A stretch of 22,415 nt of DNA from an uncultured Rhizobiaceae group bacterium (GCA_937951455.1 CALFBU010000343.1:1-22415), one strand, 5' to 3'. Counted from the stretch's first letter, positions 7,893 through 17,383 are shown. The notes: generated by a model not told the origin, from the letters alone. Numbers and translations: made by a program.

Positions 7893-10497
7893 TCACAATT
7901 CTCTTCGGTACGACGATTATTTTCTTGGGCGCTTTGCCATCTAACTGTTTTATTACCACATCTAACGCCAAAGTTGCATCCTCTATTTCTTGCGGTGATG
8001 CATCTGGGTTAACTTCAAGATCAGCGCGTTTCTTGCCGTTGATCTGAACAGGCAGAATAATGGTATCATCTTTAGCCAAAGCGTCATCATGTTCAGGCCA
8101 GGATTGTTCTGATACCAACCCATCAAAACCAAGTTCTTCCCAACATGTTTCACCCAAGTGCGGCATGACAGGGGCAAAGCATTGAATCAGGAACGATAAG
8201 CCTTCTTTCATCGCGCTATTAATATCTGGATTACTATTCTTAGCATCGCCTGCGCTTGAGAGTGTGTTTACATATTCGTATAGACGCGCAATTGCCCGGT
8301 TAAAGCCAAGACGTTCAATGTCTTCGCCAATTGCTTTTAACGTTTTATGTGACGCTTTGCGGATGGCCTTTGCTTTTTCATCTTTCAAATCATTTGGTGC
8401 TTCGGCTGACTTTACATTTTCAGACCAGGTTGAAACCAAGCGCCAAATGCGTTGCACAAAGCGATGTGCACCTTCCGCACCTGCATCCGTCCACTCAACA
8501 TCACGTTCTGGCGGAGAATCAGAAAGCATGAACCAGCGTGCGGTATCCGCACCATAGGTTGCGATGATATCGTCTGGATCAACCACGTTCTTTTTCGATT
8601 TTGACATTTTCTCAATGCCGCCAATCGGCACTTCCGAATTGTCAGCTAGTTTAAACGCTTTGCGCTTACCGTCTTGTTCTGAAATGTTGAGCTCAGAGGG
8701 TTGGAACCAGCCCAAGTCCTTATTGCCATAGGTTTCATGAACGACCATGCCTTGGGTGAAGAGGCCCTTGAAAGGTTCTTTGACATCCATATGGCCTGCA
8801 ATCGACATGGCGCGTGCGAAGAACCTTGAATAAAGCAAATGCAGGATCGCGTGTTCAATGCCACCAATGTATTGATCAACTGGCAGCCAGTGATTTGCCT
8901 TTGCATTATCGGTTGGAGTATCGCCACGCGGTGTAATGAATCTGGCAAAATACCAGGATGAATCGACGAATGTATCCATCGTATCGGTTTCACGCTTGGC
9001 AGGCTTGCCACAAGATGGGCATGCTGTATCACGCCAAGTTGGGTGGCGATCAAGCGGATTACCTGGTACGTCGAAGGTGACGTCTTCGGGCAGTTCTACG
9101 GGAAGATTTTCTTTTTTCTCAGGTACAACGCCGCAATCGTCACAATGCACAACGGGAATTGGGCAACCCCAATAGCGCTGACGCGACAGACCCCAGTCCC
9201 TTAAGCGGAATTGAACCTGACCTTGACCAAGGTTTTTTGCTTCTGCCCAATCAATCGTTTTATCGATAGCTTCTTGCCCGGTTGCTTCATCAAGATTTGC
9301 AGGCTGGTTGATCCATATAACCATTTCAGTCTTGGTAGGCACAAAAGGTTCTTCGGCAACAAAATCATCAGGATTTTCATCACAATCCAGCGGCACAAAA
9401 GTTGCGATGATTGGCAGTTCGTATTTACGTGCAAAATCGTGGTCGCGCTGGTCATGGGCTGGACAGCCAAAGATTGCGCCCGTGCCATAGTCCATCAAGA
9501 TGAAGTTCGCAACATAAACCGGCAAGGTCTGATCTGCATATAACGGATGTTTGACTTTCAACCCTGTGTCAAAACCAAGCTTCTCGGCGGTTTCCAAGTC
9601 TTCGGCTGATGTGCCCGTTTTACGAACCTCTTTTGAGAAATGTTGCAAGTCCTGATTGTCTTTAGCAATCTCAAGCGCCAGGGGGTGCTCAGGCGCTATC
9701 GCCATGAAGCTTGCACCAGCCAAAGTGTCTGGTCTTGTGGTATAAATTTCAAAACCATCGAATGCGCCAAACGTCTCAGTCAATTCAAATTTCATTTGAA
9801 GACCACGACTCTTGCCAATCCAGTTAGACTGCATCAGTTTCACCTTGTCAGGCCATTCATCTAGGGTATCAATGGCTTCCAACAATTCATCGGCATGGTC
9901 TGAGATTTTAAAGAACCACTGTGTTAGTTCACGCTGTTCAACATCCGCACCTGAGCGCCAGCCTTTACCGTCAATCACCTGCTCATTGGCAAGCACGGTC
10001 ATGTCTACTGGATCCCAGTTTACTTTTGCATTCTTGCGGTAAACCAAACCATGTTCAAGGAAATCAAGAAACAGGGATTGTTGTTGAGCGTAATATTCCA
10101 CGTCACAAGTTGCAAATTCACGGCTCCAATCCAGTGACAACCCCATGCTTTTAAGCTGAGTGCGCATTGAGGCAATATTGTCGTAAGTCCAGCCCTTTGG
10201 ATGGGTGTTGTTTTGCATGGCTGCATTTTCAGCCGGCATGCCAAAAGCGTCCCACCCCATAGGATGTAAAACTTCATAACCTTTTGCGCGTTTATAACGG
10301 GCAACAACATCACCCATTGTATAATTGCGAACGTGTCCCATGTGTATGCGGCCTGATGGGTATGGGAACATTTCCAAAACATAGTAAGGGGTTTTACCGC
10401 TATCCAATTCGGTATTTGTTTCAAACAGTTTTTTCTCATCCCAGATTTTTTGCCAATGGGTTTCACTTGCGCGTGGATTATAGCGTTCTGTTGTCAT
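7879..10497 (-). CDS. leuS: Leucyl-tRNA synthetase
   Basis: LeuS charges tRNA-Leu with leucine. It is 872 aa, the typical bacterial length. The class I signature HMGH is at residues 52-55 in [16 protein letters not shown], and KMSKS is at 630-634. The insert with the CP1 editing domain is present, including [26 protein letters not shown] and the [15 protein letters not shown] segment that lines the editing site. Cysteine pairs in HCDDCG and CPSCG suggest a zinc-binding insertion. The C-terminal anticodon-binding and tRNA-binding domains are complete. It is the first gene of the leuS-lptE-holA unit and is divergent from yggS across a 113-bp gap that should hold both promoters; I could not pick clear -35/-10 boxes there. 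Confidence 0.98.
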   Translation of the reverse strand: MTTERYNPRASETHWQKIWDEKKLFETNTELDSGKTPYYVLEMFPYPSGRIHMGHVRNYTMGDVVARYKRAKGYEVLHPMGWDAFGMPAENAAMQNNTHPKGWTYDNIASMRTQLKSMGLSLDWSREFATCDVEYYAQQQSLFLDFLEHGLVYRKNAKVNWDPVDMTVLANEQVIDGKGWRSGADVEQRELTQWFFKISDHADELLEAIDTLDEWPDKVKLMQSNWIGKSRGLQMKFELTETFGAFDGFEIYTTRPDTLAGASFMAIAPEHPLALEIAKDNQDLQHFSKEVRKTGTSAEDLETAEKLGFDTGLKVKHPLYADQTLPVYVANFILMDYGTGAIFGCPAHDQRDHDFARKYELPIIATFVPLDCDENPDDFVAEEPFVPTKTEMVIWINQPANLDEATGQEAIDKTIDWAEAKNLGQGQVQFRLRDWGLSRQRYWGCPIPVVHCDDCGVVPEKKENLPVELPEDVTFDVPGNPLDRHPTWRDTACPSCGKPAKRETDTMDTFVDSSWYFARFITPRGDTPTDNAKANHWLPVDQYIGGIEHAILHLLYSRFFARAMSIAGHMDVKEPFKGLFTQGMVVHETYGNKDLGWFQPSELNISEQDGKRKAFKLADNSEVPIGGIEKMSKSKKNVVDPDDIIATYGADTARWFMLSDSPPERDVEWTDAGAEGAHRFVQRIWRLVSTWSENVKSAEAPNDLKDEKAKAIRKASHKTLKAIGEDIERLGFNRAIARLYEYVNTLSSAGDAKNSNPDINSAMKEGLSFLIQCFAPVMPHLGETCWEELGFDGLVSEQSWPEHDDALAKDDTIILPVQINGKKRADLEVNPDASPQEIEDATLALDVVIKQLDGKAPKKIIVVPKRIVNVVV

Positions 10498-10610
10498 TTT
10501 ACGGTTTCTATTTGAATGCTTTGAGTTGTGTAATATATCTTGATAAAGACCTTCACCAGAAAACAGTCAAAGCGTCAACCTTGATGACCTTTGTCAGTCA
10601 AGAGATATTC

Positions 10611-11291
10611 ATGAACGAAGAAAACAGTAGCGCACAAAATTATAATCATGTGCTTGAAGAGATGCGGCGTCACAGTAAAAAACACGGCGTTGAGATGCCA
10701 ACGCTCGTCTGCGTTTCCAAGACTTATGATGCACAAGCGATTCAACCTGTAATTGATGCAGGCGCGCGTGTGTTTGGTGAAAACCGTGTTCAGGAAGCGC
10801 AAGGCAAGTGGCCTGAATTAAAAGCTGCAACGCCTGACATTGAATTACATCTGATTGGCCCATTGCAAAGCAATAAAACCAAAGAAGCTGTAGCATTGTT
10901 TGACTGCATACAAACGGTGGATCGCGAAAAGATTGCCAAGTCTATTGCAAAGGAAATGAAAGCTCAGGAAAAATCTCTGAAATTATTTGTTCAGGTTAAT
11001 ACCGGCTCTGAATCACAGAAGGCGGGGATTTTACCAGACGAGGCGCTTGAGTTCGTCAGATTTTGTCAAAACGATCTAGCGCTTGAGATCGAAGGTCTCA
11101 TGTGCATTCCGCCCTTTGATGAAAACCCAGGCCCTCATTTTGCCTTACTTAGAAAACTGTCTCGGGAAGCTGGCGTTGAAAAACTTTCGATGGGCATGTC
11201 TGCCGATTATCTGACGGCCACAGAATTTAATGCAACGCACGTGCGTGTCGGCAGCGGTATCTTTGGTGCTCGGGATTATTCCAAAGCCTGA
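10611..11291 (+). CDS. yggS: YggS-family pyridoxal phosphate homeostasis protein (PLPBP)
   Basis: This family binds pyridoxal 5'-phosphate without known catalysis and keeps vitamin B6 and amino-acid pools balanced. The 226-aa protein shows the PLP-lysine strand TLVCVSKTY (Lys at residue 37), GENRVQEAQGKW, LHLIGPLQSNKTK and FVQVNTGSESQKAGI. The C-terminal phosphate-binding pattern LSMGMSADYLTA followed by ATHVRVGSGIFGAR is also present. The frame is open back to 10284 but would then run opposite leuS. The ATG at 10611 gives the usual family N-terminus; an ATG at 10584 has no ribosome site. The gene is convergent with the L,D-transpeptidase homologue, with 6 bp between stops. Confidence 0.95.
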   Translation: MNEENSSAQNYNHVLEEMRRHSKKHGVEMPTLVCVSKTYDAQAIQPVIDAGARVFGENRVQEAQGKWPELKAATPDIELHLIGPLQSNKTKEAVALFDCIQTVDREKIAKSIAKEMKAQEKSLKLFVQVNTGSESQKAGILPDEALEFVRFCQNDLALEIEGLMCIPPFDENPGPHFALLRKLSREAGVEKLSMGMSADYLTATEFNATHVRVGSGIFGARDYSKA

Positions 11292-11297
11292 TAACCT

Positions 11298-11822
11298 TCA
11301 GCCTTGAATAATCATAATTGTTTCGTCTGAAAGCAAAGGTAATATTTCACGCATGTGCTCGGGGTCAATCGCAACACAACCTTCCGTTGGTTTTAGTTCA
11401 GGGCTTGTTTGATGAAAGAAAATTGCACTGCCTAATCCACTTACTGCAGGTTTGATGTTATAATCGAGCACGATACAAACATCATAAAGCCTGTCTTCAC
11501 GCATCATCACTTCATGAGAGGCTTCAAAGGGGAGTTTTACCACGGCATTGTAATTTTCATGTTCTGGCGCATCGCACCAGCCGTCATCATCTTGAATATC
11601 TGAAAATGAAAGATCAGAGCGCGGAAGCGTGATGCGATCTTGCCTGTGAAATCCGTAAAGCAGCCTAAAAGAGCCGATTGGCGTTGCACCATCCCCCTCT
11701 TTTTTATCATCTGTCAGACCTGATCGACCCAGACAACAGGGAATCGTTTTATCATCATAGGTGAACAATCCCTGATGGATTTCACCACCCTCTTTTTTCC
11801 TGACATGAATGGTTTTCAGCAT
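11298..11822 (-). CDS. L,D-transpeptidase (YkuD-fold) family protein, no signal peptide
   Basis: The protein resembles the YkuD/ErfK-type L,D-transpeptidase family (COG3786-like). Visible features are the N-terminal segment CCLGRSGLTDDKKEGDGATPIG, the strand SGLGSAIFFHQ that carries the catalytic-site His, and TEGCVAID with the presumed nucleophilic Cys. The His-to-Cys spacing fits the family, although Glu replaces the His of the common HGC motif, as often occurs in this subgroup. At about 174 aa it is a bare catalytic domain. No signal peptide or membrane segment is visible, so either it acts in the cytoplasm or its export route is unclear. A GTG at 11837 could add five residues. It is divergent from the cenR-like gene across about 140 bp. 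Confidence 0.85.
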   Translation of the reverse strand: MLKTIHVRKKEGGEIHQGLFTYDDKTIPCCLGRSGLTDDKKEGDGATPIGSFRLLYGFHRQDRITLPRSDLSFSDIQDDDGWCDAPEHENYNAVVKLPFEASHEVMMREDRLYDVCIVLDYNIKPAVSGLGSAIFFHQTSPELKPTEGCVAIDPEHMREILPLLSDETIMIIQG

Positions 11823-11884
11823 TTTGGTTGAACTCACGCGGTTTCACAATATCTATCAAATTATCACATGGACGTGTAATTCCC

Positions 11885-11902
11885 GAATGTGGCCTTACAT
11901 TC
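11885..11902. repeat. Inverted repeat GAATGT-N6-ACATTC upstream of the response regulator
   Basis: Two 6-bp arms (11885-11890 and 11897-11902) flank a 6-nt spacer in the divergent intergenic region between the L,D-transpeptidase homologue and the response regulator gene. This is a possible operator for a dimeric regulator; arms this short can also arise by chance. Confidence 0.3.
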
Positions 11903-11936
11903 CTGTTAAATCGTCATTATTGAAGGTATTGATTAT

Positions 11937-11942
11937 TATAAT
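11937..11942 (+). promoter_or_regulatory. Candidate -10 element (TATAAT) for the response regulator gene
   Basis: A consensus TATAAT lies 38 bp before the ATG at 11981. The matching -35 position (TCATTA at 11914-11919, 17-bp spacing) is poor, and the area is A/T-rich, so this is tentative. Confidence 0.3.
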
Positions 11943-11980
11943 GATATTGTCCAACATATATACTTTAACTGAGGAATATT

Positions 11981-12664
11981 ATGGCTACCAAAAATATTTT
12001 ACTTGTTGATGATGACGACGATCTAAGAGATGCGCTAACCGAACAGCTGGCGCTTTATGACGAGTTCACCATCATGACGGAATCAAGCGCCACCAAAGGC
12101 GTTAATACAGCCCGTTCCGAACAGATTGACCTTTTGGTCATGGATGTTGGTCTTCCTGATATGGATGGCCGCGAGGCGGTTAAAATTCTGCGTAAGGGTG
12201 GCTTTAAAGCACCGATTATAATGCTTACAGGACATGATACCGATTCGGATACAATTCTTGGTCTTGAAGCTGGTGCCAATGATTATGTGACGAAGCCCTT
12301 CCGTTTTGCAGTCTTATTGGCACGATTGCGCGCGCAACTTCGCACACATGAACAAAGTGAAGATGCGATTTTTACTATTGGTCATTATACCTTCCGTCCT
12401 TCGCAAAAACTTTTGACCGAGGAAGATGGCAACAAGGTTCGCTTGACCGAAAAAGAAACTGCGATCATGAAATATCTGTATCGCGCAGAACAAAAAGTCA
12501 TCAGCCGTGATGAATTGCTTGAGCAGGTCTGGGGCTATAACTCCGGTGTAACGACCCACACGCTCGAAACCCATATTTATCGTTTGCGCCAAAAAGTGGA
12601 AAAAGATCCTTCAAATGCAAGGTTGCTTGTCACCGAAGGTGGGGGCTATAAACTCGTTCCTTAG
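11981..12664 (+). CDS. cenR: OmpR/PhoB-family response regulator, probable CenR (OtpR) orthologue
   Basis: This is a DNA-binding two-component response regulator. The receiver domain (about 1-122) has the acidic pocket VDDDDD, the phosphoacceptor Asp at 55 in MDVGLPDMDG, the conserved Thr in MLTGHD, and Lys in NDYVTKPF. The C-terminal OmpR-type winged helix (about 130-227) has LTEKETAIMKYLYR and VTTHTLETHIYRLRQKVE. GAGGA at 11971 is a good ribosome site. The CenR/OtpR name rests on synteny as I recall it: in Brucella the OtpR/CenR regulator is followed by a cyclic-nucleotide-binding (annotated cAMP-kinase regulatory subunit) gene, as here. CenR controls envelope functions in Caulobacter and Brucella. 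The family call is certain, the orthologue less so. No histidine kinase gene is adjacent. Confidence 0.85.
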   Translation: MATKNILLVDDDDDLRDALTEQLALYDEFTIMTESSATKGVNTARSEQIDLLVMDVGLPDMDGREAVKILRKGGFKAPIIMLTGHDTDSDTILGLEAGANDYVTKPFRFAVLLARLRAQLRTHEQSEDAIFTIGHYTFRPSQKLLTEEDGNKVRLTEKETAIMKYLYRAEQKVISRDELLEQVWGYNSGVTTHTLETHIYRLRQKVEKDPSNARLLVTEGGGYKLVP

Positions 12665-12671
12665 GTGTTGT

Positions 12672-12690
12672 CCTTGATTTATGATCAAGG
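12672..12690. repeat. Inverted repeat between the response regulator and the cNMP-binding gene
   Basis: CCTTGAT-TTATG-ATCAAGG is a 7-bp hairpin just after the regulator stop. No U-tract follows, so it is not a convincing terminator; it could be an RNA processing or stability element between two probably co-transcribed genes. Confidence 0.35.
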
Positions 12691-12724
12691 CGAATAAAAC
12701 TCCCTAGATATATGGAATCAGGTG

Positions 12725-13168
12725 ATGTCACTCGAAGACGATATACAATTATTACGCGATGTTGAGTTGTTCAGTGATTTTGAAGATGAACACCTGCGCC
12801 TGATTGCCTTTGGCAGCCAGAGGATGTCTTTTTCAAAAGGTTATGAACTTTTCAGAGAAGGCCAATCCACGGATGGTGGTTATGTAGTTATTTCAGGAAG
12901 TGTTGATTTACTTTCTTTTAGTGATGGGCAATCCAAACTGCTTTCAACCTTTAAGGCTGGCAGTCTGCTTGGAGAAATGGCGTTGGTCTCTATTAACAAA
13001 CGCGTTGGTACAGCTGTAGTCAGCCATGATTGCGAATTGATGAAGATTACGCGCGTCATGATGCACAAAATTTTAAATGAATATCCTCAGTTAGCCGTTT
13101 CCTTACAAGGTAAAATATCTCAATCAATTTTGCGATTTACCAAGGACCTTGAAAAAGTCAGACTTTAA
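12725..13168 (+). CDS. Stand-alone cyclic nucleotide-binding domain protein
   Basis: The 147-aa protein consists almost entirely of a CAP/Crp-type cyclic-nucleotide-binding jelly roll. It starts with LLRDVELFSDFEDEHLRLIA and continues with FREGQSTDGGYVVISGSVDLL. The phosphate-binding cassette is LLGEMALVSINKRVGTAVV, containing Glu and Arg for cNMP contact. A C-terminal helix follows, but there is no DNA-binding helix-turn-helix, so it is not a Crp-type transcription factor. An overlapping GTG at 12722 directly precedes this ATG; GGAA at 12714-12717 is 7 nt upstream of 12725. It lies 60 bp after the response regulator gene and probably shares its transcript. Its 3' end overlaps convergent xthA by 4 nt. 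The partner is unknown; a Brucella homologue is annotated as a protein-kinase regulatory subunit. Confidence 0.85.
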   Translation: MSLEDDIQLLRDVELFSDFEDEHLRLIAFGSQRMSFSKGYELFREGQSTDGGYVVISGSVDLLSFSDGQSKLLSTFKAGSLLGEMALVSINKRVGTAVVSHDCELMKITRVMMHKILNEYPQLAVSLQGKISQSILRFTKDLEKVRL

Positions 13169-13968
13169 TCCAAATCGAATTCTGCGATAACCGGCACGTG
13201 GTCGGAAGGTTTTTCCCAGCCACGGGCTTCTCTCAGGATTGAGATATTGGTCAGATTCTCATTTAGTGATGGGCTCCCCCAAATATGATCGAGCCTTCGG
13301 CCCTTGTCTGCAGCGTCCCAGTCTTTCGCGCGGTAACTCCACCAGCTATAGATAATTTCATCGGTTGAAATTTTTTGACGAACAAGATCAGACCATCCGC
13401 CTTCGTCGCGAATACGGTCGAGAAATTCTGTCTCAATCGGTGTGTGGCTGACGACTTTTAAAAGTTTCTTGTGAGACCAGACATCGTTTTCATGCGGTGC
13501 AATGTTAAGATCGCCTACGAGTATGTTTTCAACACCCGAATGGTCATGTGGCAATTCCAGCATTTCGTTGAGGAATTTGAGTTTGTGATCAAACTTCGGG
13601 TTTTTTACAATATCAGCTTCATCACCGCCTGCTGGTACATAAAAGTTATGAATTTGAAGTTTGCGGCCACCTGCTTCCAGTTGGGTGGAAATATGACGTG
13701 TGTCGCCCATCGCCACGTAATCTTTGCTATAGCTTTCGCTTAAGGGGCGTTTTGATACGGTAGCAACGCCGTGATATCCCTTTTGGCCATGCACTGCCAT
13801 GTGCTCATAGCCCAATTTTTTAAAATTCTTTGCTGGGAATTGGTCGTTTTGGCATTTTATCTCTTGCAGGCAGAGAACGTCAGGTTGATGTTCATCCAAA
13901 AACCTCTCAACCAATCCAATACGAAGGCGTACAGAATTAATATTCCAGGTGGCAATTTTGAATGGCAT
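13165..13968 (-). CDS. xthA: Exodeoxyribonuclease III (AP endonuclease)
   Basis: ExoIII cleaves abasic sites and removes 3' blocking groups in base-excision repair. The 267-aa protein has the family's ordered motifs. These are IATWNINSVRLR with the metal-site Asn, LQEIKCQ (catalytic Glu at 36), FYVPAGGDE, the Asp-Asn motif GDLNIAPHENDVW, and the C-terminal SDHVPVIAEFD with the catalytic His. GRRLDHIWGS matches the product-binding loop. AGGAA upstream on the minus strand is a suitable ribosome site. It is convergent with the cyclic-nucleotide-binding gene (4-nt overlap of ends). It lies downstream of lolA, but the lolA terminator suggests separate transcription. Confidence 0.95.
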   Translation of the reverse strand: MPFKIATWNINSVRLRIGLVERFLDEHQPDVLCLQEIKCQNDQFPAKNFKKLGYEHMAVHGQKGYHGVATVSKRPLSESYSKDYVAMGDTRHISTQLEAGGRKLQIHNFYVPAGGDEADIVKNPKFDHKLKFLNEMLELPHDHSGVENILVGDLNIAPHENDVWSHKKLLKVVSHTPIETEFLDRIRDEGGWSDLVRQKISTDEIIYSWWSYRAKDWDAADKGRRLDHIWGSPSLNENLTNISILREARGWEKPSDHVPVIAEFDLD

Positions 13969-14021
13969 GGAGGATTTCCTGTAAGTTTAAAAGTCAAAGC
14001 CTACAGGATGTTTTCGCATAG

Positions 14022-14060
14022 AAAAAGCTGAAGCCGTAATTATCCAGACTAATTACGGCT
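14022..14060 (-). terminator. Rho-independent terminator at the end of lolA
   Basis: On the minus strand an 11-bp perfect stem (AGCCGTAATTA / TAATTACGGCT, 7-nt loop) is followed within five bases by TTTTT. The 5' arm begins in the last three codons of lolA and the stem-loop spans its TAG stop. It should end the ftsK-lolA transcript before xthA. Confidence 0.8.
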
Positions 14061-14681
14061 GCCTCTGTTATGAATTTTAGATTTGTTTACAGCAAATTTT
14101 GTGTTTGAGATTTTAATGTTCTTTTTCACATTAAAGATCATCACAGAAGTTTCTTTTCCCTGCGCATCTTTAATCGTCCACTGGCGCAAGTCTTGGCTTT
14201 GCGGATCAAATAAAAGCGTAATTTCAGAATCACCGAAAATCTTTTTGTCACCCATCACAACCGTGGTTACATCTTGTCCTGCTTCGACTTTGCGGATCGA
14301 TTTGTCTTGAATATCGATATTGTTGCTCAGTAAAAGGCTTAGCGGTGTTTTATTGAGGGGATAATAGTTTGTTGTTTTCAGCTTCTTGTTCTCAACCGCA
14401 AGCGTTCTGCCATTTGAAACAACAGTAATAGGTGAGGGGTTTTCATAATTAAACCTGATTTTTCCCGGGCGCTTAATTAAAAACTCACCGCCAGTTTGTT
14501 CGCCGTTGGGACCAAACTGCACAAATTCACCAGTCATGGTTGGAACGTTCTTGAAATGATTGCTTATGGCCTGGATGGCCTGCTGTTTATCATTTGCGAG
14601 CACAGGCGTTGCAAAAACTCCCGTTGCGATGACTGAAGTCACACAAGCAGTTTTCAATAGTTGTCCAAATACGCTTTTCAT
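14049..14681 (-). CDS. lolA: Outer-membrane lipoprotein carrier protein LolA
   Basis: LolA is the periplasmic chaperone that ferries lipoproteins from the LolCDE transporter to the outer membrane. The 210-aa precursor has a Sec signal peptide, basic at K2/K10 with a hydrophobic core and a likely cut after VLA at residue 29. The mature part shows the LolA pattern: MTGEFVQFGPNGEQTGGEFLIKRPGKIRFNYENP, then NGRTLAVENKKLKTTNYYPL, TPLSLLL, and a C-terminal segment with ITLLFDPQSQDLRQWTIKDAQG. The match to the alphaproteobacterial LolA/LolA-like family is good. It lies 79 bp after ftsK in the same direction and ends at an overlapping intrinsic terminator. Confidence 0.9.
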   Translation of the reverse strand: MKSVFGQLLKTACVTSVIATGVFATPVLANDKQQAIQAISNHFKNVPTMTGEFVQFGPNGEQTGGEFLIKRPGKIRFNYENPSPITVVSNGRTLAVENKKLKTTNYYPLNKTPLSLLLSNNIDIQDKSIRKVEAGQDVTTVVMGDKKIFGDSEITLLFDPQSQDLRQWTIKDAQGKETSVMIFNVKKNIKISNTKFAVNKSKIHNRGSRN

Positions 14682-14760
14682 TCACTTAGCCTTAGATTTT
14701 GACCCGTTCACGTACTCTAAACAAACTTCGTGGCTCTTTGTGGGCAGAATTTCTACTCTT

Positions 14761-17373
14761 CTATATGGTCTCGTTTTCGTCTGGTACAAGGATTTCCCTC
14801 TTGCCAGCATGGTTTGCTGCACTGATGAGGCCCTCCTCTTCCATGCGCTCAATTAATGATGCTGCACGGTTATAACCGATTGATAGTCGGCGCTGGATGT
14901 AACTTGTTGAGACTTTCCTGTCTCTCAAGACAACCGCAACAGCCTGATCGTAAATATCATTGGATTCAGATAATGCGCCTGGGTCTCCACCAGCAGCACC
15001 GCCCTCTTCTTCTTGTTCTTCCGTAACCGAATCAAGATATTGCGGGATGCCTTGGGCTTTTAGATGGTTCACGACGCTATCCACCTCACCATCATCCACA
15101 AATGGACCGTGCACACGCTGGATGCGACCGCCGCCTGCCATGTAGAGCATGTCACCCATACCAAGCAGTTGTTCAGCACCGCTTTCGCCAAGCATCACGC
15201 GGGAATCGATTTTTGATGTTACTTGGAATGAAATACGTGTCGGGAAGTTTGCCTTGATCGTTCCTGTGATCACATCGGTTGATGGGCGTTGTGTTGCCAT
15301 TATGACGTGAATGCCTGCTGCACGCGCCATTTGTGCAAGACGCTGAACAGTGCCTTCAATATCCTTGCCGGCAACCATCATCAAATCAGCCATCTCATCG
15401 ATGATGACAACGATATATGGCATTGGTTCGATTGCGATTTCCTCGGTTTCGTAAATTGCTTCACCGGTATCACGGTCATAGCCCGTTTGGATGGTGCGGG
15501 TCATGACCTCACCAGATTTTTGAGCTTCTTTTGCGCGATTATTATAACCATCAATGTTACGCACACCGATCTTGGACATTTTCTTGTAGCGCTCTTCCAT
15601 TTCACGAACGCTCCACTTCAAGGCGACAACGGCCTTTTTCGGGTCTGTCACAACAGGTGTTAGAAGATGCGGAATGCCATCGTAAATTGAAAGTTCGAGC
15701 ATTTTCGGATCAATCATGATCATCTTCACCTGTTCGGGGGTGAAGCGATAAAGAAGCGACATGATGATGGTGTTAATCGCAACGGATTTACCAGAACCGG
15801 TTGTACCTGCAACCAGCAAGTGAGGCATTTTTGCAAGATCGGCAACCGTTGCCTCACCACCGATGGTTTTACCCAAAATCAGTGGAAGTTTAGCTTTTGT
15901 GTCTTCATAAACCTTGCTAGCAAGTATTTCTCGGATGAACACGGTTTCGCGGTTTGCATTTGGCAGTTCGATGCCAATGGCGTTACGTCCCGGAATAACG
16001 GCTACACGTGCTGCAATGGCCGCCATGGAACGGGCAATGTCATCAGCAAGTCCGATGATGCGGGCAGACTTAATGCCAGGTGCTGGTTCAAGTTCGTAAA
16101 GCGTTACAACGGGACCGGGGTGAACGTTGATAATCTCGCCCTTGATGCCGAAGTCATCCAGAACCCCTTCCAGTGTGCGCGCATTGGCTTCAAGCGCCTC
16201 AGGAGAAAGTTGCATTTCAGCGCTTTTGGGCGGCACATCCTGCATGAAGCTGAGAGGTGGTAATTCAAAACTGCCATCAGAAATTAGCGATGGTTGTGCC
16301 TCGCGTTGAACGCGGGTTGAAGGCTTGGGCGGTGGTGCTTGTGTTTTTACGCGCGTTGCAGGTGCTGCAGCCTGTGGCGTTGCAACGGGTGCAGGTGCTG
16401 GTTGTTCAGCCCATTGCTCTTCAATCGCTTGAGCTTCCGCATATTCATTATAGGTATTTTCGCCATATTCAGGGCTTTCAAAAGCAGGCTCTGCCTGAAC
16501 AGATGATGCTATTGGCTGAGCTGATGCAATTTCAGGCTCGGTAAATGTTTGTGGTTTCGCATATTGATCGAAATCATCAAGCCCGTCATCACTTGGTGTT
16601 ACAAGTTTTTCCTTAAAAGCCTTTGCGCGCTGTAAAAGACTTGGCTTTGGTGCTACGGCTGTGACTTCTGCCTTGGATTTGAAATAACGCATTTTAAAGA
16701 CGTAAAAGTAGTGGCTCATCGCGCCCAAAAGCCAGTTTGGTTCAATGTCCTCGTTCAAATAGGCGCCATCGTCTGCAATGTCTTCTGGCTTTAATTCAGT
16801 TACTTCATCTAAGCGCCAAATGAGTGCAGATGCTGCAAGCAGCGTCCATAAAGCGACCATTAAAAAAACTGCGCCAAAGACCACCGCGTAGAAGCCCGAA
16901 ATTTCTCCCAGCAGTAAAGCTGGAAGTTTTAGCATCATGTCACCACCAACACCGCCAAGACCGACTGGTAAAGGCCAGGTTTGTGGTGTTGTAAAACAGG
17001 CAAAGCCTGCTGATGTCATTAAAACGGCCAAAGGCCAAAGCATGATACGTTTTTTAAGTGTAGGAATTCTGCGTTGCAGCAGTTTTGACCAGCCCCATAG
17101 TGCTGGCGGGATTAGCGCGATGGCAGATGCAAGACCAAAAAACTGCATCGTAAAGTCTGCAAAGACTGCACCTGGATAACCAATGGTGTTTGAAATCGTG
17201 CTGCCATTTGCGTTTGAAAGGCTTGGGTCCGTTACCGACCAGGATGCCAAAGCTGCAAATGCAAGGCCGACAAAACCTAAAAGCGCCAAACCAACCAGAA
17301 CCGAGAATTGGTTTCCAAGCCCTTCTTTTACCGTTGGATTAACTCTTCTTGTATCAACATCTGATAATTGCAT
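14761..17373 (-). CDS. ftsK: DNA translocase FtsK
   Basis: FtsK anchors at the division septum and pumps DNA to clear and resolve chromosome termini. From this start it is 870 aa. The N-terminal third carries four likely transmembrane helices (for example [20 protein letters not shown] and a segment near [11 protein letters not shown]). A Pro/Ala/Gln/Glu-rich linker follows, then the RecA-like motor with Walker A GTTGSGKS at 523-530 and Walker [12 protein letters not shown]. The C-terminal gamma winged helix ([20 protein letters not shown], then [10 protein letters not shown]) reads polar DNA motifs. The frame extends to 17424, but GGAG lies 6 nt before the ATG at 17373 and the earlier ATG has no ribosome site. 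A CtrA-like box lies 78-92 bp upstream. lolA follows. Confidence 0.96.
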   Translation of the reverse strand: MQLSDVDTRRVNPTVKEGLGNQFSVLVGLALLGFVGLAFAALASWSVTDPSLSNANGSTISNTIGYPGAVFADFTMQFFGLASAIALIPPALWGWSKLLQRRIPTLKKRIMLWPLAVLMTSAGFACFTTPQTWPLPVGLGGVGGDMMLKLPALLLGEISGFYAVVFGAVFLMVALWTLLAASALIWRLDEVTELKPEDIADDGAYLNEDIEPNWLLGAMSHYFYVFKMRYFKSKAEVTAVAPKPSLLQRAKAFKEKLVTPSDDGLDDFDQYAKPQTFTEPEIASAQPIASSVQAEPAFESPEYGENTYNEYAEAQAIEEQWAEQPAPAPVATPQAAAPATRVKTQAPPPKPSTRVQREAQPSLISDGSFELPPLSFMQDVPPKSAEMQLSPEALEANARTLEGVLDDFGIKGEIINVHPGPVVTLYELEPAPGIKSARIIGLADDIARSMAAIAARVAVIPGRNAIGIELPNANRETVFIREILASKVYEDTKAKLPLILGKTIGGEATVADLAKMPHLLVAGTTGSGKSVAINTIIMSLLYRFTPEQVKMIMIDPKMLELSIYDGIPHLLTPVVTDPKKAVVALKWSVREMEERYKKMSKIGVRNIDGYNNRAKEAQKSGEVMTRTIQTGYDRDTGEAIYETEEIAIEPMPYIVVIIDEMADLMMVAGKDIEGTVQRLAQMARAAGIHVIMATQRPSTDVITGTIKANFPTRISFQVTSKIDSRVMLGESGAEQLLGMGDMLYMAGGGRIQRVHGPFVDDGEVDSVVNHLKAQGIPQYLDSVTEEQEEEGGAAGGDPGALSESNDIYDQAVAVVLRDRKVSTSYIQRRLSIGYNRAASLIERMEEEGLISAANHAGKREILVPDENETI

Positions 17374-17379
17374 GCCGTG

Positions 17380-17383
17380 CTCC
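17380..17383 (-). promoter_or_regulatory. Shine-Dalgarno (GGAG) selecting the ftsK start
   Basis: GGAG on the minus strand ends 6 nt before the ATG at 17373. It is the only good ribosome site among the in-frame starts of ftsK and sets the protein at 870 aa. Confidence 0.6.

Noticed and set aside
8150..8165. Half-parS sequence TGTTTCACC inside leuS
   Set aside because: Only one half of the palindrome matches, and such 8-mers occur by chance.
10020..10466. 148-codon minus-strand frame within leuS
   Set aside because: It is an alternative frame of the same strand across the catalytic domain of leuS, which is intact.
10284..10610. N-terminal extension of the yggS frame by 109 codons
   Set aside because: It runs opposite the 5' end of leuS, has no ribosome site at its ATG and no similarity to the YggS N-terminus; the ATG at 10611 gives the expected start.
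15820..16263. 147-codon plus-strand reading frame opposite ftsK
   Set aside because: It is fully antisense to a well-conserved part of ftsK and shows no recognisable domain; it looks like a shadow frame.
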